From positions 1-17,469 of the forward strand of contig DASSLR010000061.1 of NCBI GenBank assembly GCA_035689345.1: DNA of 17,469 bases, given 5' to 3'. This stretch comes from CF-118 sp035689345. Lineage in GTDB: Bacteria; Chloroflexota; Dormibacteria; Dormibacterales; Dormibacteraceae. The position numbers were made by a program, and so were the translations under genes. Positions 6,560-13,644 of the stretch are shown one piece after another (the stretch's first letter is position 1; every line of letters starts with the position of its first letter). The notes beneath the pieces were generated by a model. The model saw only the letters and a list, made by a program, of their open reading frames with translations, made no database searches and was not told where the DNA came from.

Positions 6560-7120
6560 GTGTTTGTGGAAGCGGCGCCCAACCCTGTCCGGCCCGTGCC
6601 GACCAGCCTCGACCGCCGTCTTTTTCGGTTGGTCCACGATCTGCCGCACTCGCCGGTCACCGATCGCTACGGAAGCGCGATCTCGGACGCCGGTGAGGGC
6701 CTGGGATGGGTGATCACGGGCATCGGCCTCGTGTGGCTGGGAGGGCCTAAAGGCCGCCGCGCCGGCATCGCCACCGCACTTGCGTGCCTCTCCGCGAGCT
6801 ACGTCGTGCAGCGGCTGATGAAGCCGATCTTTCGCCGGCGCCGTCCGTTCGTCGACCGCGAAGTGCTCGTCGTCGGCATCAAGCCTGCCGACGCGTCGTT
6901 CCCGTCGGGGCACACCGCTGCTTCGTTTGCGGCGGCCACAGCGCTCACCACCTTCTATCCGAGCGCCACGCCGATGGTGTTCACGCTGGCCGCGGGCGTC
7001 GGGGTGTCGAGGGTGTATCTCGGCCACCACTTTCCAAGCGACGTCGTGGTCGGCGCGCTGGTCGGCGGCGGCATCGGCACGGGCATCGCGTGGGCGCTGC
7101 GCCTGGCCGACCGCCTGTAG
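6560..7120 (+). CDS. PAP2-family lipid phosphatase
   Basis: 186 residues from GTG 6560 (GTG 6566 also possible; no clear Shine-Dalgarno). All three parts of the PAP2 active site are seen: K88-x6-R95-P96 (KPIFRRRRP), PSGH at 115-118, and S150-R151-x5-H157-x3-D161 (SRVYLGHHFPSD). Hydrophobic segments near 48-62, 68-84, 117-133, 136-150 and 162-180 make it an integral membrane enzyme with its active site facing outward. Likely substrates are phosphatidic acid or polyprenyl/isoprenoid (di)phosphates. It converges with a diacylglycerol-kinase-like gene that could catalyse the reverse step on the cytoplasmic side. Confidence 0.88.
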   Translation: MFVEAAPNPVRPVPTSLDRRLFRLVHDLPHSPVTDRYGSAISDAGEGLGWVITGIGLVWLGGPKGRRAGIATALACLSASYVVQRLMKPIFRRRRPFVDREVLVVGIKPADASFPSGHTAASFAAATALTTFYPSATPMVFTLAAGVGVSRVYLGHHFPSDVVVGALVGGGIGTGIAWALRLADRL

Positions 7121-7123
7121 CCG

Positions 7124-7963
7124 CTAGCCGGGGACGATGAACTTCAGCTTGCTGAGCTCCGCGGTCACGGTCAGCGGCGTGTAGCCCGCCGGCACGTGAT
7201 CGGCATACGCGCGAACGCGGGGCTTGGTCGTGACGCGGAGCTTGCGAAATCTCAACACCTGGCCCGCGCCATCCTCGCGATGCTTGGCGAGCAGCGCCGA
7301 CGCGAGTGCCCGGCCGGCGATGTCGAGGTGCGTGCTGCCCGCGTGCACTGAGAACTCGAGGTAGCGATCCGCGGGCGAGGACTCGCCGACCGGTAGGCGG
7401 ATTCCTGTCGAGTACGTGTTGCTGAAGACGAGCGACATCGCGCTGCCGCTGCCGACCAGGTCTTGCGCCAGCCGGTATTGAAACGGTTGCGCGGCCAGCA
7501 CGCGCTTGACCTTGGTGGAGATGCCGCGCAGCTTGCGATCCTTGGCGAACTCTCCGAGCCGGATCGCCTCGCCGAACAGGCCCACTGCGCATGCCTCGAG
7601 AAACACCACTCCGTTGACGCGACCGAGCGTCACCGCACGCGCGCGACCCGCGTGCACGACATCGATCGCGGTGTCGATCTCCGCCGGCACTTGGAGCGCA
7701 CTGGCGAAGTTGTTGAAGGTGCCGAGCGGCACGATTCCGATCCGGCAGCGCGTGCCTGCGAGCACGCGCACGACCGCTCCGACCGTGCCATCGCCACCCG
7801 CCACGACCACTGTCGCGTTCGGCGTGACGAGCGAGCGCAGCCTGCGCACGGCCGCAAAGCGGAGGACCGTGTGATGAGGGAATTCGGCGCGCAGGCGCGC
7901 CTGGATGCGAGTGTCCACGCCGGCGGCCCGCGAGCTCATGACCAGTACTCGTGCGGCTCGCAT
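7124..7963 (-). CDS. Diacylglycerol kinase catalytic-domain protein (YegS/BmrU-like lipid kinase)
   Basis: 279 residues from ATG 7963. The ATP-binding signature is VVAGGDGTVG (GGDGT at 56-60), followed by GIVPLGTFNNFA (79-87), both diagnostic of DAGKc proteins. The C-terminal beta-sandwich domain runs from about 115 to 279 (LEACAVGLFGEA, FSNTYSTGIRLP, VRAYADHVPAGYTP). It should phosphorylate diacylglycerol or a related lipid. GTFNN replaces the usual GT.ND, where Asp is more common; activity may still be normal since Asn occurs in relatives. Its stop lies 3 bp from the PAP2 stop. Confidence 0.85.
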   Translation of the reverse strand: MRAARVLVMSSRAAGVDTRIQARLRAEFPHHTVLRFAAVRRLRSLVTPNATVVVAGGDGTVGAVVRVLAGTRCRIGIVPLGTFNNFASALQVPAEIDTAIDVVHAGRARAVTLGRVNGVVFLEACAVGLFGEAIRLGEFAKDRKLRGISTKVKRVLAAQPFQYRLAQDLVGSGSAMSLVFSNTYSTGIRLPVGESSPADRYLEFSVHAGSTHLDIAGRALASALLAKHREDGAGQVLRFRKLRVTTKPRVRAYADHVPAGYTPLTVTAELSKLKFIVPG

Positions 7964-7980
7964 CGCCTCTACCCGCCTAA

Positions 7981-8009
7981 GTAACCCGGCAGGCTCATCG
8001 GTTACCGAT
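7981..8009. promoter_or_regulatory. Inverted repeats in the divergent promoter region
   Basis: ATCGGTTACCGAT (7997-8009) is a perfect 6-bp inverted repeat with one central base, and GTAACC (7981-7986) pairs with GGTTAC (8000-8005). They sit between the lipid kinase start (7963) and the hydrophobic-peptide gene (8067). A shared operator is possible but unproven. Confidence 0.3.
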
Positions 8010-8050
8010 TTGAAGCGATTCCGCGGGCACCGGGACAGCCGGAGTTCGCA

Positions 8051-8060
8051 AAAAGGAGGT
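8051..8060 (+). promoter_or_regulatory. Shine-Dalgarno that sets the start at GTG 8067
   Basis: AAAAGGAGGT lies 6 nt before GTG 8067. The frame is open upstream to 7905, but that part is antisense to the lipid kinase gene and has no ribosome site, so it is not coding. Confidence 0.85.
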
Positions 8061-8066
8061 TACGAA

Positions 8067-8240
8067 GTGCTTGTTGCGCTGATCGTACTGATCTTGCTGT
8101 TGCTCATCTTTGGAGGCGGCGGGTTGCTGTCTGCATCCCTCAACTTCCTCTGGTGGATCCTGATCATCGGTCTAGTCCTGTGGGTCCTCGGATTCTTCTT
8201 CCGCGCGGCCGAAGGCGGCGGACGCTGGTACTACTGGTAA
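8067..8240 (+). CDS. Very small hydrophobic membrane protein (lmo0937-like type)
   Basis: 57 residues from GTG 8067. Two transmembrane segments cover most of it: VALIVLILLLLIFGGGGLL (3-21) and FLWWILIIGLVLWVLGFFF (27-45), ending in an aromatic tail (GGGRWYYW). Its size, composition and WILIIGLVLWVLGF core match the small hydrophobic proteins, often stress-induced, common in Gram-positive bacteria. Those have no defined biochemical role. The excellent Shine-Dalgarno suggests high expression. Confidence 0.8.
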   Translation: MLVALIVLILLLLIFGGGGLLSASLNFLWWILIIGLVLWVLGFFFRAAEGGGRWYYW

Positions 8241-8267
8241 CAGGGCCCTAAGGGAGCGTGGGCGGCA

Positions 8268-8304
8268 TCCCCACGGAACCACATGACTGTGGTTCCCGTG
8301 GGGA
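8268..8304. terminator. Long hairpin between convergent genes
   Basis: TCCCCACGGAACCACA (8268-8283) pairs with 8288-8304 around TGAC, perfect except for one bulged G. It follows the hydrophobic-peptide gene and the convergent selenoprotein operon ends at 8318. There is no T tract on either side, so it may be a weak bidirectional terminator or an RNA-stabilising end. Confidence 0.5.
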
Positions 8305-8317
8305 CCCCTAGCCTGGC

Positions 8318-8593
8318 CTAGGCCTTGCGCCACGCCAGCGGCCGGCCGAGACGGCGCTCGAACTCCGCGGCCACCTCACCCGGCCTGGGATGGCGCTTCA
8401 GGCTCGCCTTGCTGAAAACGAGCTCGCCGTCGAGCGTGACCTCGAAGCGCCCCGTGTTGCCGCTGCGCAGCTCGACCGTGCGCAGGATGGGGGCCCACCC
8501 GTTGAGCAGCTCGTTGGCCAGGCTCACGGCCTGGTCGAGGTAGTCTCAAGGAACACAGAACTCGATCGCCGCCGCGTGCTGCGGGTTGATCAC
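8318..8593 (-). CDS. Rdx-family (SelW/SelT/SelH-like) selenoprotein with in-frame TGA as selenocysteine
   Basis: 91 residues if TGA 8548-8546 is read as Sec. Start GTG 8593 lies 9 nt after the TAG of the upstream gene. The N-terminus reads AAAIEFCVP-U-DYLDQAV: C13-x-x-U16 at the redox loop of the thioredoxin-like Rdx fold, with family residues IE(F/Y)C before it and DYLD after. Downstream text is ordinary for the family: NGWAPILRTVEL, GNTGRFEVTLDG, LVFSKAS. Cys-containing relatives have C-x-x-C here. A fitting hairpin begins 6 nt after the TGA. A standard caller would report only GTG 8527 onward (69 residues), without the active site. The alternative is a fresh nonsense mutation in a CxxC gene; the intact frame on both sides and the hairpin argue against it. 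Confidence 0.8.
8510..8539 (-). promoter_or_regulatory. Bacterial SECIS-like hairpin after the selenocysteine TGA
   Basis: On the minus strand, CTCG (8539-8536) pairs with CGAG (8513-8510). An inner 6-bp stem CCAGGC/GCCTGG (8534-8529 / 8523-8518) closes a 5-nt loop CGTGA, with an A/CCAA internal loop between the stems. The apical loop starts 17 nt after the TGA and has a G among its first two bases. Both points agree with described bacterial SECIS rules (SelB-binding hairpin inside the coding region). Confidence 0.65.
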
Positions 8594-8602
8594 GACGCGA
8601 TG

Positions 8603-8995
8603 CTACGCGGCCCGGCGGCTCCCTGTTCCGAAGCGCGCCCGCATGGACCGGCCGCGCAGTAAAAGGATGAGGGCGGCCGGCAGAACGAGGTTCACCAGCA
8701 GCGAGACCGGTCCTCGGTTCGCGCCGATGGGCAGCGCGAGCTGGAGCAGCGTGCCGGCCAGGCAGATCCACTCGACCACGAGCACGGTGCGCCTCGCCCA
8801 GCCGCGCCGGCGCACGAGGCCGACCCCACTCCACACCCCCAGCGCCGCGAGCGCCATGGAGAACGCCGCGAGCAGAAGCATGTACGGCTCGCCGCCGAGC
8901 ACGAACGGCAGCGCGGAGACGCCCGCGAGAAGCCAGAACGTCGCCTGCATGAGCAGCAGCACGAACGCCGCCTCGGGCCTGCTGGTCTCGCTCAT
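8603..8995 (-). CDS. Four-helix membrane protein of unknown function
   Basis: 130 residues from ATG 8995, whose ATGA overlaps the stop of the preceding gene. Hydrophobic segments at about 11-30, 34-55, 66-84 and 88-112 make it nearly all membrane; RGRSMRARFGTGSRR forms a basic cytoplasmic tail. No family is recognised. Coupling to the His-rich membrane protein upstream and the selenoprotein 9 nt downstream suggests a shared job. Confidence 0.75.
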   Translation of the reverse strand: MSETSRPEAAFVLLLMQATFWLLAGVSALPFVLGGEPYMLLLAAFSMALAALGVWSGVGLVRRRGWARRTVLVVEWICLAGTLLQLALPIGANRGPVSLLVNLVLPAALILLLRGRSMRARFGTGSRRAA

Positions 8996-10074
8996 GTCCG
9001 GTCCAGCGCCGCCACGACCTTCGGGTCGATGTCGACGGCGAACGGCCCACCCGTGGGGTTGTCGACGATCCAGACGTGCAGCATGGCGGGCGCCGTCAGG
9101 TCGATGGCGCCGACGGGGCACGTGGCGTACGGCGTCATGAGGCTGAACTCGAGGCCGACGATGCTGAAGCAGATGTTCTCGTGCTGGTGCCACGCGGTCA
9201 GCGGCCCGCCGGGGTCGGGGCCGAACTGACCGATGCGCGGCATCTGGAACATTGCGCCTAGCAGCACCGGGCCGTGATGGGTGTTCGCGTAGACCAATCC
9301 CTGCGGATGCCGCGGGTCCATGACCGGGCCTTTCTCGTACGCCTTGTTGAACCAGTGCGTGGAGGGCATGTCGACCGAGCCGGCCGGGCGATATCCCGCC
9401 GCCCACGCCACGTGCCAGTCCTCGTAGGGCGCGATCGCGGCCGCCGTCTGCTCGTAGAGCTGCGTCGCGGCTGCCTGCTGCTCCGCGCTGGGGACGGAAT
9501 TCGTCGACTGCAACAGCGCGCCGGCGTGGACGTGCCGCGTGTCGGGATGCGCCAGCGCTTCCACCCACACGCCGCTGCCGCTGACGAGCAGCAGCAGGGG
9601 CAGGCCGGTCGCGAGCAGCGCCCAGTACCACGACCGGTCGCGCATCGGTCTCTCGTCGCGTACGGGCACGAGCACCATCCCCAGGGCCGCAAACTCCACG
9701 AGCTTGGTGGCGAGCCCGACCTGGTCGGGGCCCTCCACGCGGAAGTCCACGTAGAAGAGGTAGCCCAGGATCGTCGCCACCAGCATCGCCGAGGACGCAA
9801 GGCGCCACCACCGCCATCGAGGCGCGGCGGCCAGCGCGAGAAACGCGATGCCGTTGCCGAGGAACAGGACCGCGGTGATCGGGTCCTCGCCGAGGTGATG
9901 CGGGATCAGGGCGAGATGGATCACGGCCGTCACCGCCATGAGGACGCACGCGATCTGAACGGTGCCCGGCAGCGCGCGATGCATCCGGCTGAGACGAACG
10001 GCCAGGATGGCGAGCGGCGCGGCGATCAACCCGGCCAGCAGGCCGATCGCGTGGTCCGGGGCGATGTCGTACAT
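8992..10074 (-). CDS. Six-helix membrane protein with a conserved His-rich C-terminal domain
   Basis: 360 residues from ATG 10074, 22 bp after the sensor kinase stop. The frame is open further upstream, but there it overlaps the kinase and is discarded. Six hydrophobic helices lie in residues 5-172. The C-terminal half (about 175-360) is soluble and rich in His/Trp motifs: DTRHVHAGALL, YEDWHVAWAAGYRPAG, STHWFNKAYEKGPV, VYANTHHGPVLLGAMFQM, TAWHQHENICF, and YATCPVGAIDL. The repeated HxH/HH pattern and two Cys suggest metal binding. I recall similar unnamed proteins in actinobacteria but no defined function. Being in one unit with a two-component system suggests control by an envelope or metal/redox signal; this is inference. 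Confidence 0.78.
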   Translation of the reverse strand: MYDIAPDHAIGLLAGLIAAPLAILAVRLSRMHRALPGTVQIACVLMAVTAVIHLALIPHHLGEDPITAVLFLGNGIAFLALAAAPRWRWWRLASSAMLVATILGYLFYVDFRVEGPDQVGLATKLVEFAALGMVLVPVRDERPMRDRSWYWALLATGLPLLLLVSGSGVWVEALAHPDTRHVHAGALLQSTNSVPSAEQQAAATQLYEQTAAAIAPYEDWHVAWAAGYRPAGSVDMPSTHWFNKAYEKGPVMDPRHPQGLVYANTHHGPVLLGAMFQMPRIGQFGPDPGGPLTAWHQHENICFSIVGLEFSLMTPYATCPVGAIDLTAPAMLHVWIVDNPTGGPFAVDIDPKVVAALDRT

Positions 10075-10096
10075 GCGCCCAGGGTGGGCGCCGCGA

Positions 10097-11476
10097 CTAA
10101 GAACGCGATAAGAGAGGAAGGTCGACGAAAAATGCCGCGCCGCCCTCGGGGCCTTCGGCCGCGATGATCCGCCCATGATGCTGGCCGGTGATCCAGCGCG
10201 CGATGGCCAGTCCCAGCCCGGCGCCACCGTCCCGACGCGACGGGTCGGCCTTGTAGAACCGCTCGAATATCCGCTCCCGTTCTTCGGGCGGAACGCCGCG
10301 ACCGTCGTCGGCGACCATGAGCCGCGCCCACCCCTCCTCGGCGCGTACGCCGACCGAGATGCGCGAACGCGCGTGGCGCGCAGCGTTGTCGAGAAGGATC
10401 CAGAGCAGCTGGCGCAACGCGTCCTGGTCGCCGGCGACGGCCAGGTCGTCGAGGTCGGTCGACAGCGTCAGGTCGGGGTGCAGCGACGCCGCCTGGCGCG
10501 CCACCTCCGCGGCGAGGGGCGCCAGCTGGACGGGCGCGAGCTGCAGATCCAGGCCGGAATCGGCGCGCGCGAGGGTCAGCAGCCGATCGGTGAGCCTGGC
10601 CATCCTCTCGCTCTCGCCGACGATGTCCGCCGCGGCGGCCCGCCTCACCTTCTCGTCCACGTTGGGCCCGATGGCGAGCAGCCCGGCGTTGCCCTGGATG
10701 GTGGCCAGCGGCGTGCGCAGCTCGTGCGACGCGTCGGCGACGAATCGCTGCTGCGCCTCGAGAGCGCCGGCCAGCGCGCGATATGCATCCTCGAGCGCAG
10801 CGAGCATGCGATTGAAGCTGCCGGACAGCAGCGCGACCTCGTCGCCTCGCCGGCCGACGGCCAGGCGACGGCTGAAGTCCTTGGTGCTCCCGATGTCGTC
10901 TGCTGTGCGCGCCACGAGGCGGAGCGGACGCAGCGCGCGGCCGGCCACGAGCCATGACGCGATGAGGGCCGCGATCAGCGTCGCCAGCCCCGAGATGATC
11001 AGAAAGACGATGACCCCGTTGAGGCTCGACGCGGGCACGCGCGTCGACTGGCCGGCGATCACGTAGCCGCCGACGAACGGTTGGGCGTAGACGCGCAGCT
11101 GCGTGCTCTTCTTGGCATCGCCTTCGGTGGCGAACGCGCCGTTGTGCGCGGTGGCCTGGGCGAGCAGCCCGTCAGGCACGGGCGGCGGCGCGCCGTCGAG
11201 CATCGCGGTCGCGTACAGCGGAGAGCCATAAGGGTCGAGCACCTCGACGTACATCTCGGTGCTGTTTCTCAGGTCTGCGGCGGCGATCAGCGGATGCGGT
11301 GAGAGATCGGCGACGGCGGTCGCGGCCGCGGCCTGCCGGGCCCGCGCGCGCAGCTGCGTGTCCTGGTTGTTGTTCGCGCCGAGGGCGAGGAGTGAATAGA
11401 GGAGAACGCCGAACAGCACGAGCGCCAGTGCCACCACTCCCGTGCCGAACAGCGCGAGCCGAAGCCGCAGCGACAC
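10097..11476 (-). CDS. Two-component sensor histidine kinase (HAMP, HisKA, HATPase)
   Basis: 459 residues from GTG 11476, 3 bp after the response regulator stop. Helix 1 at about 7-31, an extracellular sensing region about 35-150, helix 2 about 153-177, then a HAMP linker (RALRPLRLVARTADDIG). The HisKA box is DASHELRTPL with H251. ATP-binding boxes: N LLWILLDNAARHA, G1 VADDGRGV, F ERFYKADPSRR, G2 GGAGLGLAI. It should autophosphorylate H251 and pass phosphate to D54 of its partner. The sensory part has no recognised ligand fold. Confidence 0.93.
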   Translation of the reverse strand: MSLRLRLALFGTGVVALALVLFGVLLYSLLALGANNNQDTQLRARARQAAAATAVADLSPHPLIAAADLRNSTEMYVEVLDPYGSPLYATAMLDGAPPPVPDGLLAQATAHNGAFATEGDAKKSTQLRVYAQPFVGGYVIAGQSTRVPASSLNGVIVFLIISGLATLIAALIASWLVAGRALRPLRLVARTADDIGSTKDFSRRLAVGRRGDEVALLSGSFNRMLAALEDAYRALAGALEAQQRFVADASHELRTPLATIQGNAGLLAIGPNVDEKVRRAAAADIVGESERMARLTDRLLTLARADSGLDLQLAPVQLAPLAAEVARQAASLHPDLTLSTDLDDLAVAGDQDALRQLLWILLDNAARHARSRISVGVRAEEGWARLMVADDGRGVPPEERERIFERFYKADPSRRDGGAGLGLAIARWITGQHHGRIIAAEGPEGGAAFFVDLPLLSRS

Positions 11477-11479
11477 GCG

Positions 11480-12151
11480 CTACTCCGACTCGCGAAGCGC
11501 GTAGCCCGCTCCACGCACCGTGTGCACCAGTCGAGGTTCGCCATCCTGCTCGAGCTTCTGGCGCAGATAGCCGACGTACACGGCTACCACGTTGTCGTTG
11601 TCGGGCTCGTCGCGCCACACCGACGCGAGCAGCTGCTCGCGCGACAGCACCTGCCGCGGATGGCGCAGCAGGTACTCGAGCAGGTCGAACTCGGTGGCGG
11701 TCAGCCCGAGCTCACGTGAGCCGCGCCAGGCCGTGTGCGCCGCAGGTTCCAGCTCGACGTCACCGAAGCGGAGACGCTCGGCCGGGCGCGAGCGCCGCAG
11801 CAAGGCGCGCACGCGCGCGAGCAGCTCCTGGTACGCGAACGGCTTGACCAGGTAGTCGTCGGCGCCGCTGTCGAGGCCGCGCACCCGGTGCTCGGTGCCG
11901 CTCAGCGCGGTCAGCATGAGGATCGGGAACTGCGCAGTCTCTCGCATGCGCCGGCAGACCGTGATGCCGTCCGCGCCCGGAAGCATCAGGTCCAGCACGG
12001 CGAGGTCCGGCACGCGCGCCCGCACTCGGCGCAGCGCGTCGAGGCCGTCACCGGTCACCTCCACGTCGTGGCCCTCCGCCGCGAGCACGCGTTCCAGTGT
12101 CGCGGCTAGCGGCGCGTCGTCCTCGACCACCAGGACCCTCGAACCTGTCAT
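11480..12151 (-). CDS. OmpR/PhoB-family response regulator
   Basis: 223 residues from ATG 12151. The receiver domain (1-120) has the acidic pair D11-D12, phosphoacceptor D54 (LAVLDLMLPG), T81 and K103 (DDYLVKPF). The winged-helix DNA-binding domain follows (about 128-221): LTATEFDLLEYLLRHPRQVLSREQLL, YVGYLRQKLE, and the final VRGAGYALR. It leads the five-gene unit with the kinase, two membrane proteins and the selenoprotein, and so probably regulates them. A candidate -10 is just upstream. Confidence 0.94.
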   Translation of the reverse strand: MTGSRVLVVEDDAPLAATLERVLAAEGHDVEVTGDGLDALRRVRARVPDLAVLDLMLPGADGITVCRRMRETAQFPILMLTALSGTEHRVRGLDSGADDYLVKPFAYQELLARVRALLRRSRPAERLRFGDVELEPAAHTAWRGSRELGLTATEFDLLEYLLRHPRQVLSREQLLASVWRDEPDNDNVVAVYVGYLRQKLEQDGEPRLVHTVRGAGYALRESE

Positions 12152-12152
12152 C

Positions 12153-12192
12153 GACAGGAGTTATAAGCCCGAGGGTGAGATTTCGATAAGAG
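12153..12192 (-). promoter_or_regulatory. Candidate promoter of the two-component operon
   Basis: On the minus strand TATAAC (12165-12160) lies 8 nt before ATG 12151, with a weak TTATCG 18 nt further upstream. The spacing suggests a leaderless or nearly leaderless transcript. The interval is only 41 bp, bounded by the stop of the TPR regulator. Confidence 0.35.
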
Positions 12193-13563
12193 CTAAGCCG
12201 AGCTCTGCGCTTCCTCTTCGTCCGAGGCCGCTGCGGGAGGCGCGAGCTCCGGCCGGGTGGCGCCGATGGCGCGCTTCAGGAGCTCGAGGGCCCCGACGGC
12301 GTCGCCACGCGCCTCGAGCACCTGCGCGTAGATCGCGAGGCAGGCCACGAGATGTTCCGTCAGGTGCTGGCTGCGCTCGAGGACCGCGATGGCGGATTCG
12401 AACTCGCTGTCGGCAAGCGCGACGTTGCCGCTCATCTCCGCCGCCTGGCCCATGATCTCGTGCGCCTTGCCGACGACGCCGAGCTCCTGGTGCCGGAGAG
12501 CGACGTCGCGGGCCATCAGCGAGAAGCGTCGCGCTCCGTCCGGGTCCCGCCCGTTCAGCTCCAGCTCCGCCAGGCTCAGAAGAAGGTGGCTCTTGCCGAC
12601 TTCCACGCCCGACTCGTCGAAGATCTGCAGCGCTCGGTCGAGGTGCTCGCGCGCCTGGTCGAGATCGCCCTGCTTCATGAGCACCAGTCCCAGGTTGTTC
12701 TCCGCACGCGCAACCGAGAGCTGATCGTTCAGCAGCTCGTGGATGGCGATCGACTTCTGGGAGTACGAACGGGCGCGCGTGAGGTCCCCGAGGTGCTCGT
12801 ACGCGCCGCCGAGGTTGCCGTACATCTTGCCGAGCCGGCTCAGATCCTTAAGCTCGCCCGCGACCTCGACCGCCGCGGAGTAGTACTCGATCGCCTTGGA
12901 CCAGTTGTGCAGCACGAGGTGAATCGAGCCGAGCCTGCCAATGACGCGCGCCTCGAGCGCGCGGTTGGCCGGCCGCAGCCGGCGGCAGGCCTCGAGGTTC
13001 GATTCCGCGATGCCCAGCGCCGCCCGATCCTCGAGCAGGCTCAGCGCCCCCGCGATGAGGTCGGTGCAGTCGACGACCATCCAGTGGTCGCCCGAGCGCT
13101 GGAACGTTTCCCGCGCCTCGCGCAGCTCGTCGAGCGCGGGGTGCGGGTTGGTCAGACGGAAGTAGGCCTGGCCGAGGAAGAAGGCGGCCCACGCGCGGTC
13201 GAGCGGATCGACCGCTTCGGCCTTGGCGGCCGAGGCCGCCGCCGCGAGGTCGCTGAACTTCTCCGCCGCGGCCAGGCCGCGCAGCTTGTCGAGGTCGAGG
13301 CGCTTGACGATGGCGGCCTCGCTGTCCTCGAGGAAGAACTCGACGGGCTTGCCCGTACGGGCCGCGATGAGCTGGATGGTGGGCAGCGTCGGCCGCGTTT
13401 TGCCGGTCTCGGCAAGAAAGACCGCGGTCCGGCTCACCTCACCGGATGCGACCTGGGCCAGGGACAGGCCTGCTTCGGCGCGTGCCTGCTTGATGGTCCC
13501 CGGGCGCACTGCCAGCCCAGGGAGCCGGCGGCGCTTGCTGCCGGGCTGCTGGCGAACTACCAC
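12193..13563 (-). CDS. Xre-type HTH regulator with about eight TPR repeats (RRNPP-like architecture)
   Basis: 456 residues from GTG 13563; the frame is open to TTG 13602 but the extra part reads poorly. A basic lead (SKRRRLPGLAVRPG) precedes an Xre HTH at about 22-78: IKQARAEAGLSLAQVA, SRTAVFLAETGKTRPTLPTI, IAARTGKPVEFFL. From about 115 to 435 there are about eight 35-residue TPR units, for example AIEYYSAAVEVA, YGNLGGAYEHLGDLTRA, NNLGLVLMKQGDLDQAREHL, LLSLAELELNGRDPDGA. The tail is acidic and low-complexity. HTH-then-TPR is the plan of PlcR/Rgg/PrgX regulators, whose TPR groove binds a re-imported peptide. A small secreted-peptide gene lies 81 bp upstream on the same strand. Peptide binding is inferred. 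Confidence 0.88.
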   Translation of the reverse strand: MVVRQQPGSKRRRLPGLAVRPGTIKQARAEAGLSLAQVASGEVSRTAVFLAETGKTRPTLPTIQLIAARTGKPVEFFLEDSEAAIVKRLDLDKLRGLAAAEKFSDLAAAASAAKAEAVDPLDRAWAAFFLGQAYFRLTNPHPALDELREARETFQRSGDHWMVVDCTDLIAGALSLLEDRAALGIAESNLEACRRLRPANRALEARVIGRLGSIHLVLHNWSKAIEYYSAAVEVAGELKDLSRLGKMYGNLGGAYEHLGDLTRARSYSQKSIAIHELLNDQLSVARAENNLGLVLMKQGDLDQAREHLDRALQIFDESGVEVGKSHLLLSLAELELNGRDPDGARRFSLMARDVALRHQELGVVGKAHEIMGQAAEMSGNVALADSEFESAIAVLERSQHLTEHLVACLAIYAQVLEARGDAVGALELLKRAIGATRPELAPPAAASDEEEAQSSA

Positions 13564-13573
13564 ACCGCGTGCC

Positions 13574-13602
13574 AGCCTAGCAGCCGGTCCACATAACAGC
13601 AA
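13574..13602 (-). promoter_or_regulatory. Candidate promoter of the TPR regulator
   Basis: On the minus strand TTGCTG (13602-13597), 17 nt, then TAGGCT (13579-13574), ending 10 nt before GTG 13563. The TAnnnT form matches the -10 of other genes here. It would let the regulator be expressed apart from the peptide gene. Confidence 0.4.
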
Positions 13603-13644
13603 TACCGCCGGCTCAACAACTCCACGACTGTTTCCTTACTTAAC

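Noticed and set aside
8318..8527. 69-residue protein starting at GTG 8527 as a complete gene
   Set aside because: It lacks the first beta strand and redox motif of the Rdx fold, which are encoded just upstream through the TGA; no Shine-Dalgarno at 8527.
9274..10167. Long + strand frame opposite the His-rich membrane protein
   Set aside because: Charged, His/Arg-rich shadow with no recognisable domain and no ribosome site.
12352..13596. 414-codon + strand frame opposite the TPR regulator
   Set aside because: Third-codon GC bias explains it; the minus strand shows clear HTH and TPR repeats.
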